Origin: Laspinema palackyanum D2a
GTDB taxonomy: Bacteria; Cyanobacteriota; Cyanobacteriia; Cyanobacteriales; Laspinemataceae
Length of the DNA stretch: 49,873 bases
Assembly (NCBI GenBank): GCA_025370845.1
Contig: JAMXFF010000036.1
Span: 27,099-76,971 of the forward strand
Direction of reading: 5' to 3'
In this document: in pieces, positions 38,801 through 48,419 of the stretch
How the letters are laid out: each line of letters opens with the position of its first letter
Numbering within the stretch: position 1 is the stretch's first letter
Position numbers and translations under genes: made by a program
Notes under the pieces: generated by a model
What the model saw: only the letters and a program-made list of their open reading frames with translations
Told to the model about the DNA's origin: nothing
The model's database searches: none

Positions 38801-41250
38801 CGTTCAAAGTCGGTACTCAAATAGGCCGATTCGGCGGCGGCCAGATGAAGCGGGAGGGTTAAATCATAGCGATCGCCCCAACTGGTGGGATTTAATAAAG
38901 CCAACCCTGCCTCCAAATACCGTAATGCCGGTTCGTAAGCGGTGGCCGCTTTGGCTTTATGTCCCGCTTGCAGATTCAAGGCTGCCAATTGATATTTTTC
39001 GGGTTCACTCTCGATTAAATCGGCGCCGATATTCAATTGATTGACTAAATCAAAAACTTTTTCTTCTACCGCTTTCACCGGGGTATTTTGTAACAGTAAC
39101 CGTCCGATTTTGAGGTGGGTGGCTTGTTTGTCCGGGTCAGGAATTAGAGAATAAGCGGCTTGTTGGACGCGATCGTGTAAAAACTTATACTGCACTGAAG
39201 GGACTTCGGTGTTGAGTTCTTCTCCCCCAGAGCCCGAATCCGATTGGAAAAATTTATACAATTCGCTCACCGGAATCACCACCCCCGCTTGCAGGGCTTC
39301 CCACAACTGGGCTGAGGTTTCCCCGAGGGAATGCTGGTAGACGACGGCTAAGGTAGCGAGGTCGAATTGATGTCCGATACAAGCGGCTAAGGTTAAAACG
39401 GTTTGGGTGGAGGACGGTAACCGTTGCAACTGAGTCGCCATAAAGTCTACAATGTTCTCGGAAACCGCTAAGGATTTAACTTGGGTGAGATCACACTGCC
39501 AATACCCGCGATCGCGATCGTACTCTAGTACATGATCCTCATCCAGGGATTTTAAAAACTGGGTGATGAAGAACGGATTCCCTTGAGTTTTCTGAAACAC
39601 CAGTTCGGAAATCTTTTGTGCGCGCTCTTGTGGACAGTTTAAGGCATCCGCAACTAGCTGATTCAAATCCTCTGGCTTCAGGGGTGGAACTTGAATGCGG
39701 TTGATCGGCACCCCCTGAGTTTGTTCGAGACGATTGACCATTAACATCAAGGGGTGCACCGGACTCACTTCGTTATCCCGATAAGCCCCAATTACCAGCA
39801 GGTGATGTAAATCTGCGTCGCTTAACAGCAACTCTAGTAACTTTAATGACGCGATGTCCGCCCATTGTAAATCATCTAAAAACAACACCAAGGGATGATG
39901 TTCATTGGCAAACACCCGAATAAAGTTTTGAAAGACTCGATTAAAGCGATTTTGGGATTCTGCCGCCGGGAGTTCCGGAAGGGCCGGTTGTTTTCCTAAC
40001 AGAAATTCAAGTTCAGGAATCACATCAATGATCACCTGGGCTTGTTTTTCTAAGGCAGCGGTGAGTTGTTTTTTCCAGGTGGCGATCGCCTTGGGACTTT
40101 CCGTGAGGATGTGGTAGCGAATTAAATCCTGAAACGCTTGAATCAGCGGTGCAAACGGAATATTGCGCTTGAACTGGTCAAATTTTCCCGAGATAAAATA
40201 ACCCCGTTTTGCCAGAATCGGTTTATGGACTTCCTGAACCAATGCCGATTTTCCAATCCCTGAATATCCCGCCACTAACATCAGTTGAGCAGTCCCGCCA
40301 GCGACGGATTCAAATGCCCCCATTAAGCGCTCAATTTCCCCGGATCTGCCGTACAGTTTTTCCGGAATCTGGAATCGCGCCGCCCTATCTTGCTGGGCGA
40401 TTGCAAAGGGTTGAATGCTGCCCGTGGTTTGCTGTTGCATCAAACAGGTTTCTAAATCCGCTTTTAACCCTCGCGCGGTTTGATATCTTTCTTCCGCATT
40501 TTTCGCCATCAATTTCATGACAATCTCAGCGATCGCCTCGGGAATATCCGGAACTACTCGGTTCGGGGGGACTGGTTGTTTGGCGATATGATAATGGACT
40601 AATTCCATCGCATCCGTCGAGGCAAAGGGTAAGGTTCCCGTTAAGAGTTCATAAAACGTTACCCCCAAGGAATAAAAATCCGTGCGATAATCAATGAATC
40701 GGTTCATTCTCCCCGTTTGTTCCGGGGAAATATAAGCCAAAGTTCCCTCTAAAGCATTGGGATTGACCAAGGTCAAGGTTTCTTTTGGCAACCGCGAAGA
40801 AATACTAAAATCGGTCACCTTAACCTGTTTGGTCAGGGGGTGAATTAAAATATTATCCGGCTTGATATCTTTATGAATGATGCGATTTTGATATAATGCT
40901 TCTAAGGCATCGGCAATTTGGATCCCAATATAGAGAAAATCGGCAATAGAAAGGGGATGAGATGTGATATAATCCGTTAAAGAAATTCCGCCAAAATCTT
41001 CCAGAATCAGAGCCAATCCATTGCGATCGCGTTCTAAGCTTAAGGGTTTGACAATTCCCGGGACGTTGAGATTTTTGGCGATCGCATATTGATTCCGCAA
41101 CCGAACCAGTTCCCCCATCGTCGGATATTCAGCATTGGGAATTTTAATCATCACGGAGGTGTCATCCCCGGGCCGCGATCCACGGTACACAAGGGTATGA
41201 ATACTTTCATGAATTTTTTCGGTGATCAAATAGTCAGCGATCGCTTGCAT
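35812..41250 (-). CDS. Trifunctional Ser/Thr kinase, AAA ATPase and GAF histidine kinase
   Basis: 1,812 residues. An N-terminal Ser/Thr kinase domain (about 10-270) has HKDIKPDN and VTDFSISSRL (DFS instead of the usual DFG). An AAA/ORC-like ATPase follows, with Walker A GYSGIGKSALV near 328-338 and LVLFLDDLQWAD. A long TPR-like helical middle (about 720-1330), a GAF domain (about 1370-1520) and a histidine kinase come next, with H-box VAHEINNP and phospho-accepting His1544, then N-box NQVFMNLIANAIDAL and a GTGLGLSI box. This is the cyanobacterial HstK-type architecture. It is convergent with the Ap4A phosphorylase gene and 172 bp downstream of another histidine kinase. Confidence 0.92.
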   Translation of the reverse strand: MQAIADYLITEKIHESIHTLVYRGSRPGDDTSVMIKIPNAEYPTMGELVRLRNQYAIAKNLNVPGIVKPLSLERDRNGLALILEDFGGISLTDYITSHPLSIADFLYIGIQIADALEALYQNRIIHKDIKPDNILIHPLTKQVKVTDFSISSRLPKETLTLVNPNALEGTLAYISPEQTGRMNRFIDYRTDFYSLGVTFYELLTGTLPFASTDAMELVHYHIAKQPVPPNRVVPDIPEAIAEIVMKLMAKNAEERYQTARGLKADLETCLMQQQTTGSIQPFAIAQQDRAARFQIPEKLYGRSGEIERLMGAFESVAGGTAQLMLVAGYSGIGKSALVQEVHKPILAKRGYFISGKFDQFKRNIPFAPLIQAFQDLIRYHILTESPKAIATWKKQLTAALEKQAQVIIDVIPELEFLLGKQPALPELPAAESQNRFNRVFQNFIRVFANEHHPLVLFLDDLQWADIASLKLLELLLSDADLHHLLVIGAYRDNEVSPVHPLMLMVNRLEQTQGVPINRIQVPPLKPEDLNQLVADALNCPQERAQKISELVFQKTQGNPFFITQFLKSLDEDHVLEYDRDRGYWQCDLTQVKSLAVSENIVDFMATQLQRLPSSTQTVLTLAACIGHQFDLATLAVVYQHSLGETSAQLWEALQAGVVIPVSELYKFFQSDSGSGGEELNTEVPSVQYKFLHDRVQQAAYSLIPDPDKQATHLKIGRLLLQNTPVKAVEEKVFDLVNQLNIGADLIESEPEKYQLAALNLQAGHKAKAATAYEPALRYLEAGLALLNPTSWGDRYDLTLPLHLAAAESAYLSTDFERMECLAQIVLEKAETLLDKIQIYEVKIQAYTAQNKQLEALATAQESLALLGVNLPEQPSFDHIQNGLGELFSRLTNQSVKALSELPKMSNPDKKAAMRILNSAIAPAYQSAPLLLPLLVFEEVKLSLEYGNTDESTYAYGCYGLILCGIVGDIETGHQFGQLALTVLAQFENQKLKARTMMVVNNNVRFWKEPLQHTIPPLLIGYESGLETGDLEYAGLCAYNYCINSYFAGKELGQLEAEMSSYSLLMEKFKQTNTLNYQKMYWQVLSHLIRGADHPEHLVGELYNEFTMLPLHEQTSDRYGLCCLYLNKLMLSYLFRQSNAAFENAGMAATYLDGLTAVYPLPLFYFYDSLAALGVYGNRPEAEQKVLWDKVEENQGKMKKWSEFAPDNFLHKYELVEGEKARVKGDIAEAIAGYDRAILHARESQYIQEEALANELAGEFHLQRGNQQIAQFYLTEAYYGYVRWSASAKVKCLEQKYPLVLARVTQRSVIRPFSIQETISSFSTNSTSISQNSSSLDMTTVMKAALALSEELVLDKFLNKLMRVILENAGAQTGFLILEQEGKQVIQAAGNIEEETVTTTIPSIEISCAGIPLEDFSCLPLSIINYVHRTGEVLVLNNAAVESVFTRDPYIIAKKPKSILCFPIAYQGHTVAILYLENNLSTGVFTRDRLEVLKLLSSQAAISLENARLYQNLEQSLQDLKEAQLQLVQTEKMSTLGQLVAGVAHEINNPLSFVHGNLNMALQYGEDLLNHLQLYRQCYPEPVAEIQNHATAIDLEYLQEDFLEMLRSMNLGTDRIKEIVKSLKNFSRKDPGVFQKADIHAGIDSTLLILSNRLKATGSKPSVTVIKEYGNLPLVSCYPGQLNQVFMNLIANAIDALEAGVSSHLSSVTRGSLEENHPALLAKEPEPKTIRIRTELKENCVAIQIADNGSGMSEEVQQQLFHTFFTTKPEGKGTGLGLSISHQIIVERHHGKLLCNSQPGEGTAFTIEIPIRP

Positions 41251-41422
41251 TATATTGTCTCTCCAGTCCCTGGCACTTTTTTAAGTGTTTTGCTTTCTTT
41301 CTATTCTACCGCGCTTGCTCTGAGAGTTAACGAGGATTGCGATTTTTTTAAGGATCGATGGGGAGGGGGAGATCGGGAGGATGGGGGAAATGGGGGAGAT
41401 GCCTAATATTTATCAGTCCCTT

Positions 41423-44400
41423 TTATCCTTTTTCATCCTTGTGAAATTGGTCCTGGTGGATGGGGAGTTCAAGGGTGAATTCCGTCCCTATCCCTGGGGT
41501 GGAGGTACATTGGAGTCCCCCTTTGTGGCGATCCACCGTAATTTGATAGCTAGTAGCCAATCCTAACCCCGTCCCTTTCCCGATGGGTTTGGTAGTAAAA
41601 AAGGGGTCAAAGAGGCGGGGGAGGGCATTTTCTGCAACGCCACAGCCATTATCTTTAATCTGGATCGCAATGCGATCGCCCGGTAGAACCTGAGTTTGAA
41701 TCCAGATTTTACCCAGTTCCTGGCGATTTTTCTGGCGAGAATATGCTTCATCAATGGCATCGATCGCATTGGTCAGAATATTGATAAACACCTGATTCAG
41801 TTCGCTGGCAAAACACTGTACCTTCGGAAGGGTTCCATAGTTTTTAATCACTTCAATTTCTGGACGATTCCCTTGAGAGTCTAACCGATTTTTCAGAATC
41901 ATTAAGCTACTCTCGATTCCCGAATGGATCTCTACATCTTTGAGGGCCGCTTCATCATACCGGGAAAAAGTCCGAAAGGAAGTCACAATTTCTCGGATGC
42001 GAATCGCCCCCTGTTCCATTGAGTCTAAAAGTTTGGAAAAGTCTTCCTTCAAAAACTCTAAATCCACCTCATCTACTTTATCCATAATCTCCGGCCCCGG
42101 ATGCGGATAATGTTGGTCATAGAGTTCCACCACTTCTAACAAATCCGACAGATATTCTCTAGCATGAATGATATTTCCAAAAATAAAATTAACGGGATTA
42201 TTAATTTCGTGAGCAATTCCGGCCACCAGTTGGCCCAGACTCGCCATTTTCTCACTTTGAATGAGTTGAGTTTGAGTTTTTTGGAGTTCTTTGAGGGTTT
42301 GTTCGAGTTTTTGCGATCGCGCCGTGGCTTCTTTATACAGTTCGGCCTGAGAAATGGCAATTTCCATGCAGTCCCGGACCGCCTCTAACAATTCAAAGTC
42401 CGATGTTTTCCAGGGACGGGGTTCGCCCAATGTGGCACAACAAATCACCCCTAACTTGCCATTATTTTTTCGGAGGGGAACTAACAAAATCGCCCTGAAG
42501 CCCTGTTCTAAATAAATACTATGCCAGTCCGGATCCGGCGATTGGACCAAATCATCGCACCAGACCATTTCCCCTGCTGTGAGTTGCCCATACAAAGAGT
42601 TATTTTCTAAAATCGGGTATTCTCCCAAAAAACTGTCTAAATTGGGCCGTTTAGCCTCTTGAATGCAAGACCAAACCGTAGTCGGTTCCGTTTGATGCCA
42701 TAAAAAGTAACAGCGATCCAGAGTCAAAACCCGATGCAGTTCCGTTACCACCGTTTGCAGAATCCGATTCAGATCCAGGGAATTGCGAATTTGGGAAGTC
42801 AGCCGATTCAGCAGTTCCTCTCGGGCCACTTTTTCTCGCAGTTTAGCCTCACTTTTGAGTCGGTCCGCTTCAGCCTGCTTGCGATCGCTGATATCTTCTA
42901 TCACCGAAATCCAATAATTCCCGTCTTGCTCCATCGCCACGGTTAAATTCACCCAAATCCAGGTCTGATCCTGGCGAATGTAGCGCTTCTCAATGGAATA
43001 ATGAGTAATTTGCTCTCGCTTCACCTGCTGCGCCAATTCCCAATCTACATCTAAATCGTCGGGATGGGTAATCTCCTGAAAGGTCAGGGCTAACATTTTT
43101 GCTTTGGAATATCCCACAATGTCACAAAACCGTTGATTGATGCGAATAAACCGGCCCTCAAAATCCACATGAGCCACCCCCACTGCCGCTTGCTCAAAAG
43201 TCGTCCGAAAGCGCGCTTCACTGTCTTTTAAAGCCTGTTCTGCTTGTTTGCGATCGCTGATATCCGTGTTAATTTCTAAAATAGCCCGAGGATGATTCTG
43301 TTCATCCCGTTGCAAGCTCCAGCGACTTTCCACCACCACTGGAGTGCCATCTCGCTTGGTATGGACCAACTCTCCTCGCCAATGCCCCTCCCGTAAACAA
43401 ATTGCCATAATTTCTGACAACGGTTCAGGAAACCGCGTCTGCAAAAACTGATGAATATATTCTCCCCTAACCTCGGTGAGACTCCATCCATATAATCGTT
43501 GAGCACCTTGATTCCAATATTCGATTTGGTTGTTTAAGTCGCGAATGATAATCGAGTCATTCGCTTGGTCCAACATCTCGATCTGTTGACGCATCGACTC
43601 TTCGGCCAACTTGCGATCGGTAATATCCAGAACCATCCCATCCCATAACATCGCACCATCGGGTTGAGGTGACTTTTTGGCCGCCCCTTGCAGCCATTTC
43701 AGTTTTCCCGAACCCGTGATAATCCGCCACTGATAATACCATTCTTTCCCCGTTTGGGCCGCGCGGATGAAGGAGCCAGCAAATCCCGTACTATCCTCCG
43801 GATGAATGATCTGCCACATTAAGTGACAATTATTGAGGACCGCTTCGGGGTCGAGTTCATAAATCTCTCGACAAGCCGGGGAAACATAAGTAAAAATATC
43901 CTCCCCGGGTTGGTTCAAATACTGACGATATTGATAAACCATTCCCGGTAAAGTTTTCGCTAACCGTTCAAAGCGAGCTTCATATTCATGCAAAGCCGCT
44001 TCGGCGCGTTCCCGTTCCGCTTTCTCCTGTCTCACCTCATCTTTGAGGGGGTGAATTTTACCTTGATCATCGGTAATTTCGGTGATAAAACCCATGACGG
44101 AATGCGCCAGTCCCTTGCCATCCCGGACCAAATTCACCCGCAGGGAAACTCGGGCGATCGCCCCATCCTTTCTCAAATATCGCTTTTGTAGGCAATAGGT
44201 ATCAATCTCGCCTTTGACTAATTTTTTGGCCCAGACTAATTCTCCATTCAAGTCCTCGGGGTGGCTCAGGTCCTCAAAACTTCGCGATCGCAACTCCTGC
44301 GCTGTGTATCCGACGATCTCGCAGAATTTCTGATTCGCCTGCCAAATTTGACCGTCTAATCCACACTGCACCATACCCATCGGGGCTTGACTAAAGCTCA

Positions 44401-44488
44401 CCTGCAACAAGGTTTCACTCTCCTGAAGCCTTTTCTGGAGTTCGGCGTATTCTTTTTGCATCGCGACCAGTTGGGACTGTGTGACCAT
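41423..44488 (-). CDS. Four-PAS, GAF sensor histidine kinase
   Basis: 1,021 residues, with no transmembrane segment, so likely cytoplasmic. Four PAS domains lie at about 15-130, 170-295, 300-415 and 425-550, separated by DRKQAE-type linkers. A GAF domain (about 565-720) precedes HisKA with IAHEINNP and phospho-accepting His760, and HATPase boxes NQVFINILTNAIDAI, DNGCGV and GTGLGLA. All key residues are present. No receiver is fused. The C-terminal kinase is closely similar to those of the giant kinase and of the phytochrome, so the three share a recent kinase module. Confidence 0.9.
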   Translation of the reverse strand: MVTQSQLVAMQKEYAELQKRLQESETLLQVSFSQAPMGMVQCGLDGQIWQANQKFCEIVGYTAQELRSRSFEDLSHPEDLNGELVWAKKLVKGEIDTYCLQKRYLRKDGAIARVSLRVNLVRDGKGLAHSVMGFITEITDDQGKIHPLKDEVRQEKAERERAEAALHEYEARFERLAKTLPGMVYQYRQYLNQPGEDIFTYVSPACREIYELDPEAVLNNCHLMWQIIHPEDSTGFAGSFIRAAQTGKEWYYQWRIITGSGKLKWLQGAAKKSPQPDGAMLWDGMVLDITDRKLAEESMRQQIEMLDQANDSIIIRDLNNQIEYWNQGAQRLYGWSLTEVRGEYIHQFLQTRFPEPLSEIMAICLREGHWRGELVHTKRDGTPVVVESRWSLQRDEQNHPRAILEINTDISDRKQAEQALKDSEARFRTTFEQAAVGVAHVDFEGRFIRINQRFCDIVGYSKAKMLALTFQEITHPDDLDVDWELAQQVKREQITHYSIEKRYIRQDQTWIWVNLTVAMEQDGNYWISVIEDISDRKQAEADRLKSEAKLREKVAREELLNRLTSQIRNSLDLNRILQTVVTELHRVLTLDRCYFLWHQTEPTTVWSCIQEAKRPNLDSFLGEYPILENNSLYGQLTAGEMVWCDDLVQSPDPDWHSIYLEQGFRAILLVPLRKNNGKLGVICCATLGEPRPWKTSDFELLEAVRDCMEIAISQAELYKEATARSQKLEQTLKELQKTQTQLIQSEKMASLGQLVAGIAHEINNPVNFIFGNIIHAREYLSDLLEVVELYDQHYPHPGPEIMDKVDEVDLEFLKEDFSKLLDSMEQGAIRIREIVTSFRTFSRYDEAALKDVEIHSGIESSLMILKNRLDSQGNRPEIEVIKNYGTLPKVQCFASELNQVFINILTNAIDAIDEAYSRQKNRQELGKIWIQTQVLPGDRIAIQIKDNGCGVAENALPRLFDPFFTTKPIGKGTGLGLATSYQITVDRHKGGLQCTSTPGIGTEFTLELPIHQDQFHKDEKG

Positions 44489-44876
44489 TGGAGCCTACCT
44501 CACTCACTACATTTTGGGGAACAACTCGGAGGTTTCAACCGCTTTTGAACTCGCTACTCTCCGGAGTAGTCGGACTGATTTGATATCCCGCCCACCTTAC
44601 TCTCCCTCTTTATTTCTTAAGAGACTTGACAAAATTTTAAAACCATGTTTTATAAATTTTAAAAAAGTCTTTATATTTATTTTATGTTAATAATAATATC
44701 CTGTTTTATACCCAATCCGCTTATTACCCACCTGTTTTGTATTGAACTCCAATAGGAGCAGATTCGTCCGGTGAGTCTCCCCCCCTGCGTGGCGTTGACT
44801 GTTGACAGACTATCCCAAACTATCCCACTGCCAATCATGCACCAACGGCTTCATCCGTCCCTCGCCACCCCAGTTC
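44489..44876. other. AT-rich upstream region of the PAS kinase
   Basis: The stretch 44630-44700 is strongly AT-rich (TTTTAAAAAAGTCTT, TATTTTATG) and probably holds the promoter of the kinase gene at 44488. No ORF is supported. Confidence 0.4.
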
Positions 44877-44922
44877 ATACTAAATCCGGTACTGATAGAC
44901 CTATCAGTACCGGATTTAGTAT
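44877..44922. repeat. Perfect 22-bp inverted repeat with 2-nt spacer
   Basis: The left arm (44877-44898, starting ATACTAAATCCGGT) is exactly complementary to the right arm (44901-44922) around AC. It lies in a spacer where no gene is supported. There is no following T run, so it is not a clear terminator. Confidence 0.9.
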
Positions 44923-45126
44923 CATCTTCCCCAGAGACATCAACGGACTCTGCCGTTGAAATCAACGGGGGATGATCCGGTTCAGGTTCCCGGCGCGATC
45001 GCCAGACTCTCTCGGTTTTATTCAAAATGCTGCTGGGGTTGCTCTATCGGACCAGCAGTTTCTATCCCTCCAAAACCGACCCTCGTCATTACCCCTGGGT
45101 TGAAAGAGTTTTGTAGCGCTCAACTC

Positions 45127-45363
45127 TTAATCTGAAGCATTCATGACCTGTTCTGCCATTGCTGCGGCGACAGTATAGCTCATATTGCCTTCGTGGGATT
45201 TCCCAAAGGGAAGATTGGGCGGTTGTTGCCGTTGAATTGACCCCGCCAAGTCATAGATTCCCACCGATTTATTGAGGTCAGTTTGGGCATGGGAGTGACC
45301 ACCCGGGGGATAAAATGGTTGGGTGCAGAATTTGTCCGGGGATTTCTGAGGGGTGGACTCGGA
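45127..45363 (-). pseudogene. Possible remnant of a coding region
   Basis: An open frame of 78 codons ending SYTVAAAMAEQVMNASD with a stop at 45127-45129, bounded upstream by TAA at 45364-45366. It has no ATG near its upstream end, but the composition (DLNKSVGIYDLAGSIQRQQPP) looks more protein-like than the overlapping frames. It may be the 3' end of a decayed gene, or a small gene starting at an internal ATG, TTG or GTG. Not recognised. Confidence 0.3.
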
Positions 45364-45391
45364 TTAACCAAACAGGATTAAGCATGATTAC

Positions 45392-45574
45392 TTATTCAGG
45401 TAAGGCTTTATAAGTAGCAATTACGGCCAATAATAAGACGACAGTCCAGGACCAACTGGGAATTGCGGCGATTAATAACCATACATCCCCAAAGATGGCG
45501 GCAAATAGCTCTAGGAAGTAAGCGATCGCTATCGTGCCAAGGGCCAAGAGGATAACCGGGAATATCTCAGACAT
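45392..45574 (-). CDS. Small two-helix membrane protein
   Basis: 60 residues from the ATG at 45574, chosen because GAGGAA lies about 6 nt upstream; an upstream ATG would add 11 unsupported residues. Two hydrophobic segments (about 4-22 and 33-54) are joined by a short FAAIFGD turn. No family is recognised. It has the size of thylakoid or plasma-membrane accessory proteins. Confidence 0.6.
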   Translation of the reverse strand: MSEIFPVILLALGTIAIAYFLELFAAIFGDVWLLIAAIPSWSWTVVLLLAVIATYKALPE

Positions 45575-46113
45575 AACATTTCCTCGTCTAGTTCTCATAC
45601 TCAGCAAGGCGATTCCTCGCTGGTCTTTGCTTGTCTCTTCTGTAACAGATTATAAAGCAAAAGTTACAAAACTCCAAGAAATTGGTTAAGAATTATTAAA
45701 TCAAGGGTCCGATCAACGGCGATTTGCTAAAATTAAGAGTTGAGTAGAAACCAGCACCTGAATTGCCGAGGTGGGGTAGATTCTCCGTAAATTCAGAAGG
45801 GGGGGCGGTTGGATGGACCTATCGGTTCTAATACCTACAGCCTAAGCGGTTTAAACCCTTTGATAGAGAAAACTATGACAGTTTGAGATTTGGCTGGAAC
45901 CGCTGATTTTTCTGTGAGACGCGATCGCCCTCAATCCGGTTTCTTTCCTTTTAGTTTACACCGCAAAACAACCCCATTAACTCAGTAATAATACTTATTA
46001 AAAAGGGAACTCCATCATCATCCCTTACAAAGAGACTCCCCGGATAAAATCCCATGAAAATTCAACCCCACAGGGACAGTGCGGTGAAGGGTGGGGGTCA
46101 ACTCATTCTTGCC
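45575..46113. other. Intergenic spacer, no gene seen
   Basis: 539 bp upstream of the small membrane protein and downstream of the P-loop ATPase. It contains an AT-rich part (45640-45740) likely to hold a promoter and a short AATAATACTTATT palindrome near 45987. No ORF or RNA gene is supported. Confidence 0.4.
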
Positions 46114-48009
46114 CTAAACGGTGTCAGAGGTGGCTAAATTAATCCCTTTAACCGATTCAGACTCGGGAGTGAGCGTGGCCTCTTGGACCCGTTCCGGAGA
46201 AAGGGTACTGCGGGCGATCGCCTGTAACAGAGGATTTTCCGTGGCGAGTTTTCGGTAAGCGATAAACTCAAAAATTTGTTCCGCCCGAAGTCCATACTCA
46301 ATCCGGCGCTGATACACCCGCCAAATGGCAATCAGAGGGAGAATCTCCAGGGCTTTCAAATCCACCCACTGTCCCCCCCGTTCTCCGGCGAACTGTTGCA
46401 GATAACGGGATGCTTGCCAATGGGGGGGAATCACCTGCTCGTAAGGGCGAACTAAACAGCCACAGGTGAGATCAAAGGTTTCATATTGAACCAACCGTTT
46501 TAAAGCCGCTTCCACTTTTTGGCTCTGCATCTCTTGGACGACTGCCACACCCAGGGTGGATAAACGGCCATTCTCACGAGTGGTCAAGGTAAAGTGAATA
46601 TAACCGCGATTGTGGCGATCGCCCTGAATGCGATCGCTCACCGACTCCACTGCCACCCCAGCCATCTTCTGTCCCAAAACCCGTTGGAACCCAAAATAAA
46701 TCGCCTGAGCCACTGTCCCATTATCGAGCCCAGAGTCCGGAGTCTGGGGAAAATTCTGTTCCCGTTCAAACGCCGCTTCCACCTGTTCAAAGGGGTCTTC
46801 TTCCACCGGATGGAAATTTTCCGCACACCATTCCAAAATCTCCCGAACTGACAACTGTTCCCGCGCTAACGCCCTCAATTGACCCGCTTCAAAGGGATAA
46901 ACTGGGTTCGGTGGGGTTAAATGGTAGTGATCATAAAACCCTTGTAACCAGAGGCGCACCAACTCCACAATGCCATCAGGACTGATTTGGTATAACTGCA
47001 TCGGTTCCCCTTGTTTGCACAGGTAATTGGCAATTCCCGGGGGAAGCGCTTGGACCTTATTGCGCCAGGTTTCCTCTGTCATGACGCTGAATAGGACCAA
47101 TCCCCGTTCTAGGGAGGCGCGAGGCAGGGTATCCCAGATTCGTTTAATAATGCTGGCAACCACCCGTTCTCGTTTTAAGCCCGTATCGCTTTTATCTGCC
47201 GCCTCCAACTCGTCAAAACATATTATTAGGGGGTAATAAGCACTAATCAGGGTTAAGGTATGCATGAGGATTTCCCAGGCATCGGCATCACGGGAGTCTC
47301 GGGACCGATTGGGTAAACCGAGTTCCGTGGCTTTAGAAGGGGCGATCGCCATCCCGGACAACCATTTAATACTGTACGGGGCTTCGGTGTTCGATAGGGT
47401 CCAGATAATCCCCCGGACGATATCCGGATCGGCGATATCGGGTTTAAGTTTGCAAAACCCTTCCGTGAGTTGAGTCACCCAAGTTTGATTTTTAGCCCGG
47501 GTATGATTGTTGAGTTTGGCAATCAGTTCGCAGGGAGAAAAGGTCCGTGCATTGGAGTCGATCGCATGAATAGCATGATTGGCGATCGCTGCTGCCAGGG
47601 ATTGCCACTGCATGACGCCCCCTTGACCCGCATAGCGTAAACTCTCCACAACGCGCTGATGAAATTGATAGCGCAGGAGGTTTAAATCGGTTAATTGACC
47701 GGCATTGATATAAACGAACAGTGCACTATCATCTTGTTGGACCTGATGACGCAGGGTGCTGATCAGATGACTTTTGCCCATACCGGGATTCCCGGTTACC
47801 GCGATCGCACTCAAAGCAGAACGACCCTGGCGAGAGCGCTCAATGGCTTGAAAAACCACCTGACGAATGCGATCGTTCAAGCTATTGAGATTGGGAAGGT
47901 CATCGCGCCAAATTTCGCGATCGCTGACCGATGCCGGGTAAGGGAAAGGATTCTGAGCGGCGATCGCCGCATTGAGGTCTTTAATCGAAGAAATAGAACA
48001 ACTATCCAT
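46114..48009 (-). CDS. P-loop ATPase (ORC/STAND-like) with unassigned C-terminal domain
   Basis: 631 residues. The N-terminal half is a P-loop ATPase with Walker A VTGNPGMGKSHLI (about 70-82) and Walker B YPLIICFDELEAADK (about 260-274), followed by a sensor-like GLVLFSVMTEETW. The winged-helix-like zone comes next. The C-terminal third (about 450-600), with GYIHFTLTTRENGRLSTLGVAVVQEM and LTCGCLVRPYE, does not match a family I can name. An ATPase of this type could be a DNA-loading or signalling factor, or a defence effector. It is a lone gene with large spacers on both sides. Confidence 0.75.
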   Translation of the reverse strand: MDSCSISSIKDLNAAIAAQNPFPYPASVSDREIWRDDLPNLNSLNDRIRQVVFQAIERSRQGRSALSAIAVTGNPGMGKSHLISTLRHQVQQDDSALFVYINAGQLTDLNLLRYQFHQRVVESLRYAGQGGVMQWQSLAAAIANHAIHAIDSNARTFSPCELIAKLNNHTRAKNQTWVTQLTEGFCKLKPDIADPDIVRGIIWTLSNTEAPYSIKWLSGMAIAPSKATELGLPNRSRDSRDADAWEILMHTLTLISAYYPLIICFDELEAADKSDTGLKRERVVASIIKRIWDTLPRASLERGLVLFSVMTEETWRNKVQALPPGIANYLCKQGEPMQLYQISPDGIVELVRLWLQGFYDHYHLTPPNPVYPFEAGQLRALAREQLSVREILEWCAENFHPVEEDPFEQVEAAFEREQNFPQTPDSGLDNGTVAQAIYFGFQRVLGQKMAGVAVESVSDRIQGDRHNRGYIHFTLTTRENGRLSTLGVAVVQEMQSQKVEAALKRLVQYETFDLTCGCLVRPYEQVIPPHWQASRYLQQFAGERGGQWVDLKALEILPLIAIWRVYQRRIEYGLRAEQIFEFIAYRKLATENPLLQAIARSTLSPERVQEATLTPESESVKGINLATSDTV

Positions 48010-48419
48010 AGCAAAACGTATAAAGGAGCAAACCGAATTCAGCTTCAGCTCTTACTTAAAGTGTGCCGCGAAACTCATTTAACCTGACACCATGCCCATC
48101 GGTTCTCTAGTCCCACCCCTTTCTCCGGCGTCGATACCGGATGAAATCACCAGGACGGACAAGTAACCGGGTTTATGGACTAAATGGGTTACTCATGAAC
48201 AGCAATTTGGCATAGGGGAGCATCTCAATTTTGCCTAAAAACCAGTCTGACCTCTCCGGTGGCCCTCTCCTCTGAGGAGAGGGAGAATAAATCTAATTTT
48301 TTTACTGCTCTTAAGGGGGAATTTACCTCTTTCTCCCCCTTCCCTCTGAGGGAAGGGGGCTGGGGGGTTAGGTCTCTTTCCAAAGATCTACAAACCTCCG
48401 ATTTGCCAACGGACTTGAG
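48010..48419. other. Spacer with C/G-tract palindromes
   Basis: Two strong palindromes: CCCTCTCCTC/GAGGAGAGGG at 48263-48283 and CCCCCTTCCCTC/GAGGGAAGGGGG at 48335-48359 (perfect 12-bp arms, 1-nt loop). They follow mdh on the minus strand and could end its transcript. No gene is supported in these 410 bp. Confidence 0.6.

Noticed and set aside
45180-45371. 63-codon minus-strand frame near the possible gene remnant
   Set aside because: It overlaps a frame with more protein-like composition and lacks a good start signal.
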